This document shows, piece by piece, positions 42,393 to 54,470 of a stretch of 64,000 nucleotides of DNA. A model generated the notes under the pieces. The model saw nothing but the letters and a program-made list of their open reading frames with translations, was not told where the DNA came from and made no database searches. Source of the DNA: Egibacteraceae bacterium (lineage in GTDB: Bacteria > Actinomycetota > Nitriliruptoria > Euzebyales > Egibacteraceae); assembly GCA_030446745.1 (NCBI GenBank), contig JAUJMS010000010.1, forward strand, positions 21,805 to 85,804. The letters are read 5' to 3'. Position 1 is the first letter of the stretch, and each line of letters starts with the position of its first letter. The position numbers and the translations under genes were made by a program.

Positions 42393-42786
42393 GCCCGGCG
42401 GACACCTCGGTCTGGATCGATCATCTGAGAGCCGGGACGGCCACGCTGACACAGCTGCTCGAGCGAAGCCTCGTCCTGGGGCATCAGTGGGTGATCGGCG
42501 AACTCGCGCTCGGCCATCTCCCCCGACGCGCGAAATCCTTGGACTGTTGACGAGCATCCCTCAGGAGACGGTCGCGACGACAGACGAAGTGCTGACGCTC
42601 GTCGAGCGTCACGGCCTGTACGGCCATGGCATCGGCTACGTCGACGCGCACCTTCTTGCGGCGACACAACTGACGCCTGACGAACAGCTTTGGACCACCG
42701 ACCGACGCCTTGGCGCTGCCGCGTCACGTATCGGTTGCGCCGTCGACCCCGCTGTGGTTGCCGCGAGGGAAGGTGAGGCGCGCTGA
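42389..42786 (+). pseudogene. VapC PIN-domain toxin, frameshifted
   Basis: GTG 42389 gives SPADTSVWIDHLRAGTATLT and VIGELALGHLPRRAKSLDC* (stop near 42549). From the c-run near 42521 another frame continues the family: EILGLLTSIPQETVATTDEV, GLYGHGIGYVDAHLLAATQL, LWTTDRRLGAAA up to 42786. The PIN acidic residues (DTS, GE, YVDAH, TTD) are all there across the two frames, so only one indel has disabled the RNase toxin. Confidence 0.8.
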
Positions 42787-42815
42787 CCGCCGCCGCCGGG
42801 GCTGATCGGCAGGCA

Positions 42816-44687
42816 GTGCGCCGCCCCGCCGTGACCGTCGAGCGCGACGTCATGGTCGCGATGCGCGATGGCGTGCAGCTCGCCGCCGATGTCTACCGCC
42901 TCGACTACGCTGGCCCACTGCCGGCGCTGCTGCTGCGCACGCCGTACAACAAGACCGACTACGAGGCGATGTGCGGCTGGCCGAGTCGCTTCGCGCGCCG
43001 CGAGTACGCGGTCGTCGTCCAGGACTGTCGCGGCTGCCACGCGTCGCAGGGCGATGTCGACTTTCTGTGGCCGGAGGCCGAGGACTCCTACGACACCGTC
43101 GCGTGGGTCGCCGCGCAGCCGTGGTGCGACGGCCGGGTCGCCACCTTCGGCACGTCGTGGGGTGGCTGGACCCAGACCGCCGGCGCCGCCCTTGGGGCGC
43201 CCGCGTTGGCCGCGATGGTGCCCAATATGAGCGGCGCGTGCGCCTGGGCCCACACGGTGCGCCACGCCGGCGCGTTGGAGCTGCGGTTTCTCGCATGGGC
43301 GTTCTGGCACTCGGCGATGAACACCCAGCGCGAGCTCAAGCCCGAGCCGTGGATCGACCAGGCGCTGAACCTCGGCGCCCCGTCGTTTCGCCAGTGGCTG
43401 TCCGCCATGCCGCTGCGGCGCGGTCACACCCAGCTCGCGCTGGTCCCGAGCTACGAGCGGTGGGCGCTCGAACTGCTGACGAGCAGCGACTGGAACGACC
43501 GCTGGGCGCATCCCAGCGTCAACCCGATCGGCTACGTCGACGACTGGCCCGACGTGCCGATCCTGCTGGTGGGCGGCTGGTACGACTCGTACACGCGCTC
43601 TACGTTCGAGCTGTTCACCGCGCTGACCGCCACAGGCCGCACGGGTCCGGTCAGGGCGCTCGTGGGACCGTGGGTCCACGGCCAGGCCACCGTCGAGCAG
43701 CCGTGGGCCGGCGATGTCGACTTCGGTCCCGAGGCCGCGCTGGACGACTTCGCGAAGCTGCACCTGGAGTTCTACGACGAGCATCTACGCGGCATCGACC
43801 GGGGTGACGGTCCGCCCGCGCCGCTGCGGATTTTCGTGATGGGCGGCGGGCCGGGAGACCGCTCGTCGGCCGGGCGGCTGCGCCACGGGGGGCAGTGGCG
43901 CGACGAGTACGAGTGGCCGCTCGCCCGCACCATCTACACCCCCTACCACCTGCATCCCGACGGCGGCCTGCGACCGGAGCCGCCGGCGGTCGCTGCGGCG
44001 GCGACCAGCTACCTGTTCAACCCCAACGATCCCGTCCCGTCCGTCGGCGGCAACGTGTCGTCGTTGACCGAGCTGGTGGCCCTTCCCGCCGGCATCGGCG
44101 ACTCGGCCTACGCCGGCCTCGCCGAGCGCCTCGGCGACGTCCTGACGGCCGGGCCGTTCGACCAACGGACGCATCCCGGGCTGTTCGGATGCACGCCGCC
44201 CTACCTGCCGCTCGCGGCGCGGGCGGACGTCGTGGTGTTCCAGACCGAGCCGCTGGCCGACGCGGTGGAGGTCACCGGTCCCGTGACGGTCCGGCTGTGG
44301 GTGGCCACGACGGCGCGCGACACCGACGTCACGGCGAAGCTGCTCGACGTCTATCCGCCGTCACCGTGGCATCCGTACGGCTACGCGATGAACCTCACCG
44401 ACTCCATCGTGCGGCTGCGCTACCGGTCGGGGCGCCACGCCGCCGCCTACGAACCCGGCGCGGTGGTCGAGGTCGAGATCGTGCTGTACCCGACGAGCAA
44501 CCTGTTCGCCGCCGGCCACCGGATCCGGCTCGACATCTCGTCGAGCAACTTCCCGCGCTTCGACGTCAACCCCGGCACGGGTGAGCCGCTCGGGACCGAG
44601 CGCGCCCGCGTGACGGCCGAGAACACGATCTACCACGACGCGGCGCATCCCTCCCACGTCGTGCTCCCCGTCGTTCCGCCGACCTGA
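42816..44687 (+). CDS. CocE/NonD-family (X-Pro dipeptidyl-peptidase S15-like) hydrolase
   Basis: A 623-aa serine hydrolase. N-terminal alpha/beta-hydrolase: MVAMRDGVQLAADVYRLDY, RTPYNKTDYEAM, VVVQDCRGCHASQG, catalytic Ser in ATFGTSWGGWTQT, Asp in LVGGWYDSYTRS and His in LVGPWVHGQ. A C-terminal jelly-roll domain follows (VTGPVTVRLWVATTARDTDV, RLDISSSNFPRFDVNPG). Such enzymes cut esters or acyl peptides. GTG 42816 follows the vapC remnant by 29 bp. Confidence 0.85.
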   Translation: MRRPAVTVERDVMVAMRDGVQLAADVYRLDYAGPLPALLLRTPYNKTDYEAMCGWPSRFARREYAVVVQDCRGCHASQGDVDFLWPEAEDSYDTVAWVAAQPWCDGRVATFGTSWGGWTQTAGAALGAPALAAMVPNMSGACAWAHTVRHAGALELRFLAWAFWHSAMNTQRELKPEPWIDQALNLGAPSFRQWLSAMPLRRGHTQLALVPSYERWALELLTSSDWNDRWAHPSVNPIGYVDDWPDVPILLVGGWYDSYTRSTFELFTALTATGRTGPVRALVGPWVHGQATVEQPWAGDVDFGPEAALDDFAKLHLEFYDEHLRGIDRGDGPPAPLRIFVMGGGPGDRSSAGRLRHGGQWRDEYEWPLARTIYTPYHLHPDGGLRPEPPAVAAAATSYLFNPNDPVPSVGGNVSSLTELVALPAGIGDSAYAGLAERLGDVLTAGPFDQRTHPGLFGCTPPYLPLAARADVVVFQTEPLADAVEVTGPVTVRLWVATTARDTDVTAKLLDVYPPSPWHPYGYAMNLTDSIVRLRYRSGRHAAAYEPGAVVEVEIVLYPTSNLFAAGHRIRLDISSSNFPRFDVNPGTGEPLGTERARVTAENTIYHDAAHPSHVVLPVVPPT

Positions 44688-44693
44688 CGACGG

Positions 44694-45116
44694 CTACGGC
44701 AGGGACACCCGACCGTCGGGGTCGAGCGGGAAGAACGGGTTGTGGGCGACCTCCCACAGGTGACCGTCGGGATCCGCGAAGTAGCCGGCGTAGCCGCCCC
44801 ACGGCGTCTGCTGTCCCGGCTTGACGATCCGCCCCCCGGCCTGCTGCGCGCCGGCGAGCATCTCGTCCACCGCCGCCGTCGTCGGCAAGTTCATCGCGAG
44901 CGCGACGCCCGCGAACCCGCGAGGCGCCGGACCGGGCAGACCGACGTCGGCGGCGAGCGCGTCGCGGCCGAACAGCGCGAGCGCGGCCGTGGAGCCGTGG
45001 AAGAACGTCACCGACGGCTCCGACGCGGACGACCGTGTCCAGCCGAGCGCGGCGTAGAACTGCGACGCGCGCTCGACGTCGTCGACCCCCAAGGTGACCA
45101 GGCTGATGTGCGGCAT
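44694..45116 (-). CDS. VOC-family (glyoxalase/bleomycin-resistance-like) protein
   Basis: A 140-aa protein: MPHISLVTLGVDDVERASQF YAALGW starts the first beta-alpha-beta unit; GGYAGYFADPDGHLWEVAHN closes the second, with the usual Glu metal ligand. ATG 45116 is preferred; the longer ORF has a low-complexity Arg/Pro lead. Substrate unknown. It is convergent with the CocE gene, 7 bp apart. Confidence 0.85.
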   Translation of the reverse strand: MPHISLVTLGVDDVERASQFYAALGWTRSSASEPSVTFFHGSTAALALFGRDALAADVGLPGPAPRGFAGVALAMNLPTTAAVDEMLAGAQQAGGRIVKPGQQTPWGGYAGYFADPDGHLWEVAHNPFFPLDPDGRVSLP

Positions 45117-45136
45117 GCCGGGGACCCCTTCGAGCA

Positions 45137-46260
45137 CTAAGGCCTTGGTCCCGACCCAACGTCGCCGTCGGCGGGCGGCGGTGCCAGGTCGCCGAGCGGC
45201 ACGACGGCGGGACGGTCGCACAGCGCCGTGGACAGGCGGGCGTCGAGGCCGAGCACCCCCCACGCCGCCAACCGGTCGCGCACCACTCCCGGGGCGACGC
45301 GCAGCCGCGTGGCCGGCAGCTCGACCGGCAGGTCGCGGCGGATGCGCATCAGCGCGACGTTGCGCAGGAACACCGACGAGGCCGCGTCGGACAGGTCGTC
45401 GATCAGCGCTTGGCCCAGCGGGCGGCCGAGGACGCTGCGGCAGCCGAGCGGGTCGGCGACCGCGTCGGCGACGGTCGGATACGCGCGCAGCAGGGCTGCC
45501 GCCCGCGACGGTCCGATGCCCGGGATGCCGGGAAGGTTGTCCGACGTGTCGCCGCGCAGTGCCGCGAACTCGAGGTAACGCGCTCCGTCGATGCCGAACT
45601 CGCTGCGCAGCCGCTGCGGAGTCACCTCGACGGCGTTGTCCATGCCCGAGCGCAGCCGCAGGACGGTCGTGGCATCGCTGACCAGCGCGTAGGCATCACG
45701 GTCCGACGTCGCGACGACACAGTGCCAGCCGTTGGCCTCGGCGGTCGCGGCGGCCGAGCCGCAGACGTCGTCGGCCTCCCAGCCGCGCGCGACGACGACG
45801 GCGACGCCGAGCTCGAGCAGGATCGTCGGCGCCTCGTCGAGCAGCTCGTCGAGGTCGGCGTGCTTGTCGCCGCGCCCCGCCTTGTAGGCGGGGTAGCGCG
45901 CCTTGCGCGCCGACGCGACGCGGCAGTCGAAGCCGACGATCAGGCCGGCGGGTCCCACGCGGTCGCAAATGGCGGCGAGCAGCGCGAGGAAGCCGTAGAG
46001 CCCGCCGCGCGCGCCGAGAGCAGAGTCACGGTCGGGCGCCCCGTAGGCGTGGAACGCCCGGTGGACCAGCGAGTTGCCGTCGACGGCGAGCAGCGTGGGA
46101 CGGCGTCGGCCCGCCGCGGCACGGCGCGCGACGGGGGCGGCGATCGCCTGCCGCGCCGGCGCCCCTCCGTGCGCCATGTCCGGCGCCTCGGCGACGTCGA
46201 ACAGCGACAGCGCCGGCGCCGCGACGGAGGCCCCGGCGTCCGCCGACGCCCCGCCGTCGC

Positions 46261-46264
<4 letters not shown>
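45137..46264 (-). CDS. 5'-3' exonuclease (PolA N-terminal-like FEN domain)
   Basis: A 375-aa protein with a ~55-residue Ala-rich lead, then the FEN/5'-3' exonuclease: TLLAVDGNSLVHRAFHAYGA, VGFDCRVASARKARYPAYKA GR, VARGWEADDVCGSAAATA, VATSDRDAYALVS, the helix-hairpin-helix LRGDTSDNLPGIPGIGPSRA. It lacks the polymerase domain. GTG 46264 overlaps the pepN stop (GTGA). It removes 5' flaps or RNA primers. Confidence 0.85.
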
Positions 46265-48804
<2,540 letters not shown>

Positions 48805-48875
48805 GACGGCCCTTCGGACGCATCAGGACGGCGACGCGCCCATCGTGGCGGGCGCCGGGCCGCGACGCCAGCCGG

Positions 48876-49706
48876 TCAGGCGTCCCAGTCCGGCGCGAAC
48901 GGCGGGTCGATGAGCCGTTCGCCACGGGCGAGGCCGGCAATGCGTTCGTGCTGCGCCCCGGTGAGCACAAAGTCGAAGATCGCGAGGTTGGCTTCGAGGT
49001 GCCCGCGGCTGGACGCCTTGGGGACCGCCGAGACGCCGTCCTGCTCGACCAGCCAGCGCAGGGCGACCTGCACCGCGCTCTTGCCGTGCGCCTGGCCGAC
49101 CTCGGCCAGGACCGGGTCGGCGGTGACCTTGCCGCGCGCGAGCGGCGAGTAGGCGGTCACCATCGCGTCGTGCTTGCGCGCGGCGGCGATGACCTCGCGC
49201 TGGTCGAGGAACGGGTGGTACTCGACCTGGTTGCAGACGACGGGCGCGAGGCCGACCGCACGCTCGAACTGGCTCGGCGTGAAGTTGCTCACGCCGAGAT
49301 GGCGCACCTTGCCCTCGTCGCGCAGCGCCGTCATCGCGGCCAGCGTCGCGTCGAGGATGTCCATCGCAACGGGCCAGTGGATGAGCAGGAGGTCGACGTA
49401 GTCGCTGCCGAGCCGGCGCAGGCTCTCCTCGGTCGTGCGGCGAACGTCGTCGGGGGCGAGGCTGCGGATCCACACCTTCGTCGTGACCCACAGCTCGCCG
49501 CGGTCGACCGCGGCAGCACGGATCCCGGCGCCGACCTGCTCCTCGTTGCCGTACGCCTGGGCGGTGTCGAGGTGGCGGTAGCCCAGCTCGATCGCGTCGG
49601 CGACGACGCGGCGGCACTGCTCGCCCTCGAGCTCCCACGTCCCGAGGCCGAGTGACGGGACACGGGCACCGTGCACGGACACGTACTCCACGGGTACTCC
49701 TGACAT
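48876..49706 (-). CDS. Aldo/keto reductase
   Basis: A 276-aa TIM-barrel oxidoreductase: VPSLGLGTWELEGEQCRRVV, GYRHLDTAQAYGNEEQVGAG (catalytic Asp/Tyr), VTTKVWIRSL (Lys), DLLLIHWP (His), LGVSNFTPSQFERAV, NQVEYHPFLDQREVI, and SAVPKASSRGHLEANLA for the NADPH site. It reduces aldehydes or ketones; substrate not evident. ATG 49706 replaces the track's long extension. Confidence 0.9.
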   Translation of the reverse strand: MSGVPVEYVSVHGARVPSLGLGTWELEGEQCRRVVADAIELGYRHLDTAQAYGNEEQVGAGIRAAAVDRGELWVTTKVWIRSLAPDDVRRTTEESLRRLGSDYVDLLLIHWPVAMDILDATLAAMTALRDEGKVRHLGVSNFTPSQFERAVGLAPVVCNQVEYHPFLDQREVIAAARKHDAMVTAYSPLARGKVTADPVLAEVGQAHGKSAVQVALRWLVEQDGVSAVPKASSRGHLEANLAIFDFVLTGAQHERIAGLARGERLIDPPFAPDWDA

Positions 49707-49755
49707 CGGCGGCTGGACCGCCAGGCGTACCCACCACGACGAGGAGCTCCACCTC

Positions 49756-50559
49756 ATGTCCGCTTCCTGGCCCGTCGCGCTGGTCACCGGCGCCTCCAGC
49801 GGCATCGGCGAGACCTTCGCCCGCCACCTCGCGCGCGAGGGTTCGCAGCTCGTGCTCGTCGCGCGCCGCCGTTCCCGGCTCGAGGCGATCGCCGCCGAGC
49901 TGCGCGACGAACACGGCACCAGCGTCGAGGTGCTCGACGCCGACCTGACCGAACCCGACGCCGTCGACCGGGTGGCACGGCGCCTGCGCGACGCCGACCG
50001 GCCGGTCGACCTGCTCGTGAACAACGCCGGGTTCGGGTCGCACGGAGCGTTCGCCGACACCGACCCCGTTCGCGAAGCCGACGAGGTCCGGCTCAACGTC
50101 ATCGCCGTCCAGCAGCTGGCCCATGCAGCGCTGGTCGCGATGCGCCCCCGTCGACGCGGCGCGATTCTCAACGTCTCGTCGATGGCGGGGTTCCAGCCGC
50201 AGCCGTACGCGGCGACCTACGGGGCGACGAAGGCGTTCGTGACGAGCTTCAGCGAGGCCCTGCACGCCGAGCTGGCCGGCAGCGGCGTCACGGTCACGGC
50301 GCTGTGTCCTGGCTTCACGCGCACCGAGTTCGCCGACAGCGCCGGCGTCTCGGAGTCGGTGGTGCCCGCGCTGTTGTGGATGAGCGCCGACACCGTCGTC
50401 GACGCCGGGTTGCGCGGGTTGCGCCGCGGCCGAGCGGTCGTCGTCCCGGGCGTCGGCTATCAGCTGACGGCGGCCGTGTCGCGCGTCACGCCGCACGCCG
50501 TCACGTTGCCCGTCGTCGCGACGGCGTTCCGCCGCCGGTTGTCGCGCGACGCGGGCTGA
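49756..50559 (+). CDS. Short-chain dehydrogenase/reductase
   Basis: A 267-aa classical SDR: VALVTGASSGIGETFARHLA (NAD(P) loop), DLLVNNAGFGSHGAFADTDP, ILNVSSMAGFQPQPYAATYG ATKAF with the Ser-Tyr-Lys triad, and ALCPGFTRTEFAD. It is divergent from the aldo/keto reductase with 49 bp between, so they share a promoter region. The C-terminus (VTPHAVTLPVVATAFRRRLS) suggests weak membrane association. Confidence 0.88.
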   Translation: MSASWPVALVTGASSGIGETFARHLAREGSQLVLVARRRSRLEAIAAELRDEHGTSVEVLDADLTEPDAVDRVARRLRDADRPVDLLVNNAGFGSHGAFADTDPVREADEVRLNVIAVQQLAHAALVAMRPRRRGAILNVSSMAGFQPQPYAATYGATKAFVTSFSEALHAELAGSGVTVTALCPGFTRTEFADSAGVSESVVPALLWMSADTVVDAGLRGLRRGRAVVVPGVGYQLTAAVSRVTPHAVTLPVVATAFRRRLSRDAG

Positions 50560-50639
50560 CGTCGCGGGGAGGAATCTCGGCGGGGGCGGCGAAGGAAGGG
50601 GGAAGCACACCGCCGTGCCCCGCCGACCGTGGAGACAAC

Positions 50640-52181
50640 ATGCCGCTGCTCGCCTCCCGCATCGTGCGCACCCTGGTGCTCGCCGCACTGGTGCTCGCCG
50701 CGCTCCCCGCCCTCCCGGCGGCTTCGGCGCCGGCTCGCAGCGCCGCCGTTCCCGCGCACCATCCGGACCTCGTCCTCGTCGGCTTCGCCGACGGTGTTGC
50801 CGCCGACGTGCGCGCCGTCGTCCACGCGCGGATGGGCGGGCGCGTCGAGAACCGCTTCGACCACCTCAACCTCGACGTCGTGCGCATCCCCGCGGGGCTC
50901 GCGCCGGTGACCGTCTCGGCGGCGTACGCCGCGCTGGCACCGGTGGCCTACGCGCAGCCGAACTGGCAGATGCGGATCGCCAGCGCGCCCAACGACGTGC
51001 TGTTCGAGGACGAGTGGGGCCTGCACAACACCGGCCAGCCGGTGACGGGAAGCTTCGTGCGCGGTGTCGCCGACGCCGACGTCGATGCGCCCGAGGGTTG
51101 GGACGCGGCCTTCGGAGCCGGCAACTTCCCGAGCAGCGGCGGCGCCCGCGTCGGAATCCTCGACACCGGCATCGACCTGAGCCACGTCGACCTGCTCGGC
51201 AAGACCAAGGCGTGCGCCAACGCGCTGACCGGCACCGGCATCGTCGTCAACGGAAGCTGCTCGGACGACAACCTGCACGGCACCCACGTCGCGGGAACAG
51301 TCGGCGCGATCGCCAACAACAGCGTCGGAGTGGCCGGCGTGGCTCCCAACGCCGAGTTTGCGATCTTCAAGGGTCTTGACGCCGCGGGGGTCGGGTTCTA
51401 CGCCGACATCGTCGCGGGCGTCCACTGGCTGCACACGACCGGTGGGGCGCGGATCATCAGCATGAGCATCGGCGGGCCGCAGGACAACGCGCTTGACAAG
51501 GAGCTGTCCGAGGCCGCCGCCGCGGGCACGCTGCTTATCGCCGCCGCCGGCAACGACGGCGACGACACGCCGAACTACCCCGCCTTTCACCGCGACGTGA
51601 TGTCGGTGGCGGCGGTCGACGCCGCGGGCAAGCGCGCGAGCTTCAGCAACTGCAACAGCGATGTCGAGATCGGCGCTCCGGGTGTGGACGTGTGGTCCAC
51701 CGCGCCGGGCAACACCTACGTCTCCATCAGCGGGACGTCCATGGCGACGCCCCACGTGTCCGGTGTCGCCGCGATGATCATGTGGCGCAATGGACTCGAC
51801 GCCGCCCAGACGCGCAGCGCGCTGCGCAACAACACCGAGGGCGACGGCGGCTGCGGCGGCGTCGGGCGTGTCAACCTCGCCAAGGCGCTGGGCGGCACGA
51901 CGACGACCGAGCCGCCGCCGCCGACCGAGCCCGGCGCCATTGCCGGCAAGGTCACCGACGCGTCGACCAAGTCGGGTGGCGCGATCGCCGGCGCCACCGT
52001 CGACTGCGGCACGGCCGGCAGCGCGAAGACCGCCACGGACGGGAGCTACACGATCACGGACGTGACCCCCGGCAGCTACAGCTGCACGGCGAGCGCGACC
52101 GGCTACCGCTCGAAGCGCCAGAGCGTCACGGTGTCGTCGGGTGCGACGACGACCGCGAACTTCGCGCTGCGCAAGGCCTGA
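50640..52181 (+). CDS. Secreted subtilisin-like (S8) serine protease
   Basis: A 513-aa exported protease. Signal peptide TLVLAALVLAALPALPAASA, a ~90-residue inhibitor-like propeptide (VLVGFADGVAADVRAVVHAR), then the S8 domain: GARVGILDTGIDLSHVDLLG (Asp), DDNLHGTHVAGTVGAIAN (His), SISGTSMATPHVSGVAAMIM (Ser). A Thr/Pro linker leads to a C-terminal carboxypeptidase-regulatory-like domain (GAIAGKVTDASTKSGGAIAG, DGSYTITDVTPGSYSCTASA). Track start 50304 is inside the SDR; ATG 50640 fits the signal peptide. Confidence 0.92.
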   Translation: MPLLASRIVRTLVLAALVLAALPALPAASAPARSAAVPAHHPDLVLVGFADGVAADVRAVVHARMGGRVENRFDHLNLDVVRIPAGLAPVTVSAAYAALAPVAYAQPNWQMRIASAPNDVLFEDEWGLHNTGQPVTGSFVRGVADADVDAPEGWDAAFGAGNFPSSGGARVGILDTGIDLSHVDLLGKTKACANALTGTGIVVNGSCSDDNLHGTHVAGTVGAIANNSVGVAGVAPNAEFAIFKGLDAAGVGFYADIVAGVHWLHTTGGARIISMSIGGPQDNALDKELSEAAAAGTLLIAAAGNDGDDTPNYPAFHRDVMSVAAVDAAGKRASFSNCNSDVEIGAPGVDVWSTAPGNTYVSISGTSMATPHVSGVAAMIMWRNGLDAAQTRSALRNNTEGDGGCGGVGRVNLAKALGGTTTTEPPPPTEPGAIAGKVTDASTKSGGAIAGATVDCGTAGSAKTATDGSYTITDVTPGSYSCTASATGYRSKRQSVTVSSGATTTANFALRKA

Positions 52182-52192
52182 GGCACCCGTCG

Positions 52193-52951
52193 TCAGCCCG
52201 CCGCGCGGCCGTCGCGGCGGGCTCGCAGGCTCTTGCGGATCAACAGCGGGTAGCCGAGCACGCCGATGGCGGCGAACGAGAACCACTGGATGGCGTACGA
52301 CAGGTGTGACCCTTCGCTGGGCTGCGGCAGCGCCGGCGGGCGGGGCAGCTCCCCGGGCGCGACCGGCTGCTGGGACTCCAGCAGCAACGAGAACGGGTAC
52401 AGCGGCGCGGCGACCTGCGGCTGCAGGCGCTCCGCGTCGACCGCCGAGACGAACGTCAGGCGCTGAGGGTCTCCTCGGCTCGAGCCGGCGCGTGCCGCCG
52501 TGGCGGGGGGTAGGACGATGCCCTCGACACGAACCTCGCCGTCGGGCGGCGCCGCCTGCGCGACCGGTGGCTCGTCGAGGGCGAACGGCACCCAACCACG
52601 GTCGACCAGCACCGCGCGGCCGGCTGCCGTGCGCAGCGGCGTCACGACGTGGTGGCCCGGGGCGTCGCGGTCGGCGCGCGGCGTGAGCAGCACCTCGTCA
52701 CCGACGTCGTAGCGCCCGGTGACCCACACCCGCCGGTAGGCGAGCGCCTTTGCGTCGCCGCCGGCGCCGGCGACGGCGGTCGCGAGGGCTTGGGGCGGCT
52801 GCGACAGGCGTTGTGAGATCAGGGCGTTGTCGGCGCGGCGCTCGTCGAGGCGGCGCAGCTGCCACAAGCCGAGGCTGACGAACAGCACCGCGATCGCCAG
52901 GACCGCCGTGTGCGCCACCAGCCAGCGCGGCCTCAGCAGGAAGCGGTACAC
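52193..52951 (-). CDS. SURF1-family cytochrome oxidase biogenesis protein
   Basis: A 252-aa membrane protein with helices at both ends (LVAHTAVLAIAVLFVSLGLW near the N-terminus, FAAIGVLGYPLLI near the C-terminus), and the SURF1 pattern SLGLWQLRRLDERRADNALI, YRRVWVTGRYDVGDEVLLTP, RAVLVDRGWVP, HLSYAIQWFSFAAIG. SURF1 helps insert heme a into cytochrome c oxidase. No oxidase gene is in the window. Confidence 0.9.
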   Translation of the reverse strand: MYRFLLRPRWLVAHTAVLAIAVLFVSLGLWQLRRLDERRADNALISQRLSQPPQALATAVAGAGGDAKALAYRRVWVTGRYDVGDEVLLTPRADRDAPGHHVVTPLRTAAGRAVLVDRGWVPFALDEPPVAQAAPPDGEVRVEGIVLPPATAARAGSSRGDPQRLTFVSAVDAERLQPQVAAPLYPFSLLLESQQPVAPGELPRPPALPQPSEGSHLSYAIQWFSFAAIGVLGYPLLIRKSLRARRDGRAAG

Positions 52952-52997
52952 GTCGCCAGTCTGCCGTGACCGCGGCAGCGACGTGCCACAAGACGAC

Positions 52998-53023
52998 AGG
53001 GCCCCCGCCGAAGCGGGGGCCCG
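52998..53023 (-). terminator. Terminator-like hairpin below the LAxTG protein gene
   Basis: gggcccccgc-cgaa-gcgggggccc is a 10-bp perfect stem with a tetraloop, about 20 bp past the stop at 53044 on the minus strand. The following minus-strand bases (tgtcgtcttgtgg) are partly T-rich. Confidence 0.7.
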
Positions 53024-53401
53024 TTGTCATGCTTCGCGGCTTGCTACGGCAGCGTGGCGCCGGTCTCACGCGTCCGCAGGAGGCCGACGCCCACCGCCAG
53101 GCTCGTCAGACCCAGCAGGACCAGTGCGACGATGCCCAGGCCGGTGGAGGCGAGGGCGTCGACGACGCCGACCGCCCCCAGCGTGCGCGCGGCGCGCGAT
53201 GCGTTGCCGGCTGCCCCGACGAGCGCGGTCGGCGTCATCCCGGCGATGCCGAGTACGCCCTCGGCCGGCGGCTGGCCGACCGTGGTCTGCGCGTCCGGCG
53301 TCCCGCCGGAACGAGTGATGACGACGTCGGCGACCTCGGTGTCGCCCTCGCGTTCGATGACGACACCGAGCACGCCCTCGTCGATCGGCGGCGTCACCTG
53401 G

Positions 53402-53480
53402 GTGCCGTCAGTGCCGTCAGTGCCGTCAGTGCCGTCAGTGCCGTCGGTGCCGTCAGTGCCGTCGTCAGTGCCGTCAGTGC
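53402..53480 (-). repeat. 9-bp tandem repeat (gtgccgtca)n
   Basis: About eight or nine copies of gtgccgtca with one variant (gtgccgtcg). On the minus strand it encodes GTD/TDG units (DGTDGTDGT) in the linker before the sorting-signal domain. Copy-number slippage keeps frame because the unit is a multiple of three. Confidence 0.85.
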
Positions 53481-53924
53481 CCGGAGGCACACTGCACCCA
53501 GAAGACCTTGCTTGACGTTGTTGCCGCGCTCGTTGTTGCTCTCGACGGTGACCTTGATGTGGAAGCCCTGCTTGGACTGCTCGAAGGCGGCGAGCGCGTC
53601 GCTCAGGTCGTAGAACGCCGACCCGACCAGGGTGTTGCCGCGAACCTTGCCGTCCTTGGTGAAGGTGACACGGTCGTGGCCAGAACGTCCCCGCGACCGG
53701 TCGGCGGCTGGGTGGTGAAGGTCACGTCCGCGAAGTCGTCGTCGAAGCCGAAGAAGTCAACCTCGAAGTCGCAGCCGGGGTGGGGCTCGTTGTCCGGGTG
53801 GTCGTCGAACGGGCGGCCGTCGATCTTGATGGTCCCGGTGTTGCCACCGCGGCCGCGCTCCTTGTCGGTGCCGCCGCCCTTGCCCCTGTCGGGGCGGTCG
53901 CCGTTGCCGGGACCGTTGCCTTCG

Positions 53925-54150
53925 CCCGGACCGTTGACCTCACCGGGACCGTTGCCCTGACCCGGACCGTTGCCCTCGCCCGGACCGTTGCCCTGCCCGG
54001 ACCGTTGCCCTCGCCCGGGACCACGTTGCCCTCGCCGGGACCGTTGCCCTCGCCGGGACCGTTGCCCTCGCCCGGACCGTTGCCCTGGCCGTTGTCGCCG
54101 ACCGGGACGCCGGGACCGTTGCCCTCGCCCGGACCGTTGCCCGCCGTTGT
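53925..54150 (-). repeat. 18-bp tandem repeat encoding NGPGEG
   Basis: A unit of about ccgggaccgttgccctcg is repeated imperfectly some ten times. On the minus strand it encodes GEGNGP. Missing or extra single bases between units (for example near 54000) shift the frame, giving the RATVRARATV readings in the ORF track. Confidence 0.75.
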
Positions 54151-54311
54151 CGCCGCCCGGGTTCGGGTCGCCAGGCGCGCCGGCCGACTTGCCGCGTTCG
54201 CCGCGTGGCGCCTGTCCCGGGGCGCCGGCGGACTTGCCTCGCTCCCCCCGTGGCCCGTGCCCCGGCGCGCTGGCTGACGCCCCGTTGTTGCGCGGTCCCC
54301 GCGACGGCTTG

Positions 54312-54470
54312 GCGGCCGGCTGCGGCTTCGGCTTGGCGGCCGGCTGCGGCTTCGGCTTCGCGGCCGGCTGCGGCTTCGGCTTCGCGGCCGGCCGCGGCGC
54401 TTCGGCTTCGGCTTCGCCGCGGGTTGCGGCTCGGGCTGCGGCTTCGGCTTGGCCTTCGCGGCCGGCTGCG
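54312..54470 (-). repeat. 24-30-bp repeat encoding AKPKPQPAA
   Basis: ggccggctgcggcttcggct recurs about four to five times, encoding lysine/proline/alanine/glutamine-rich units on the minus strand, a wall-spanning type of linker. At least one indel (near 54395) changes the frame. Confidence 0.75.

Noticed and set aside
53402-53480. Possible CRISPR-like repeat array
   Set aside because: The 9-bp units are contiguous without spacers and are coding (TDG repeats) in a surface-protein gene.
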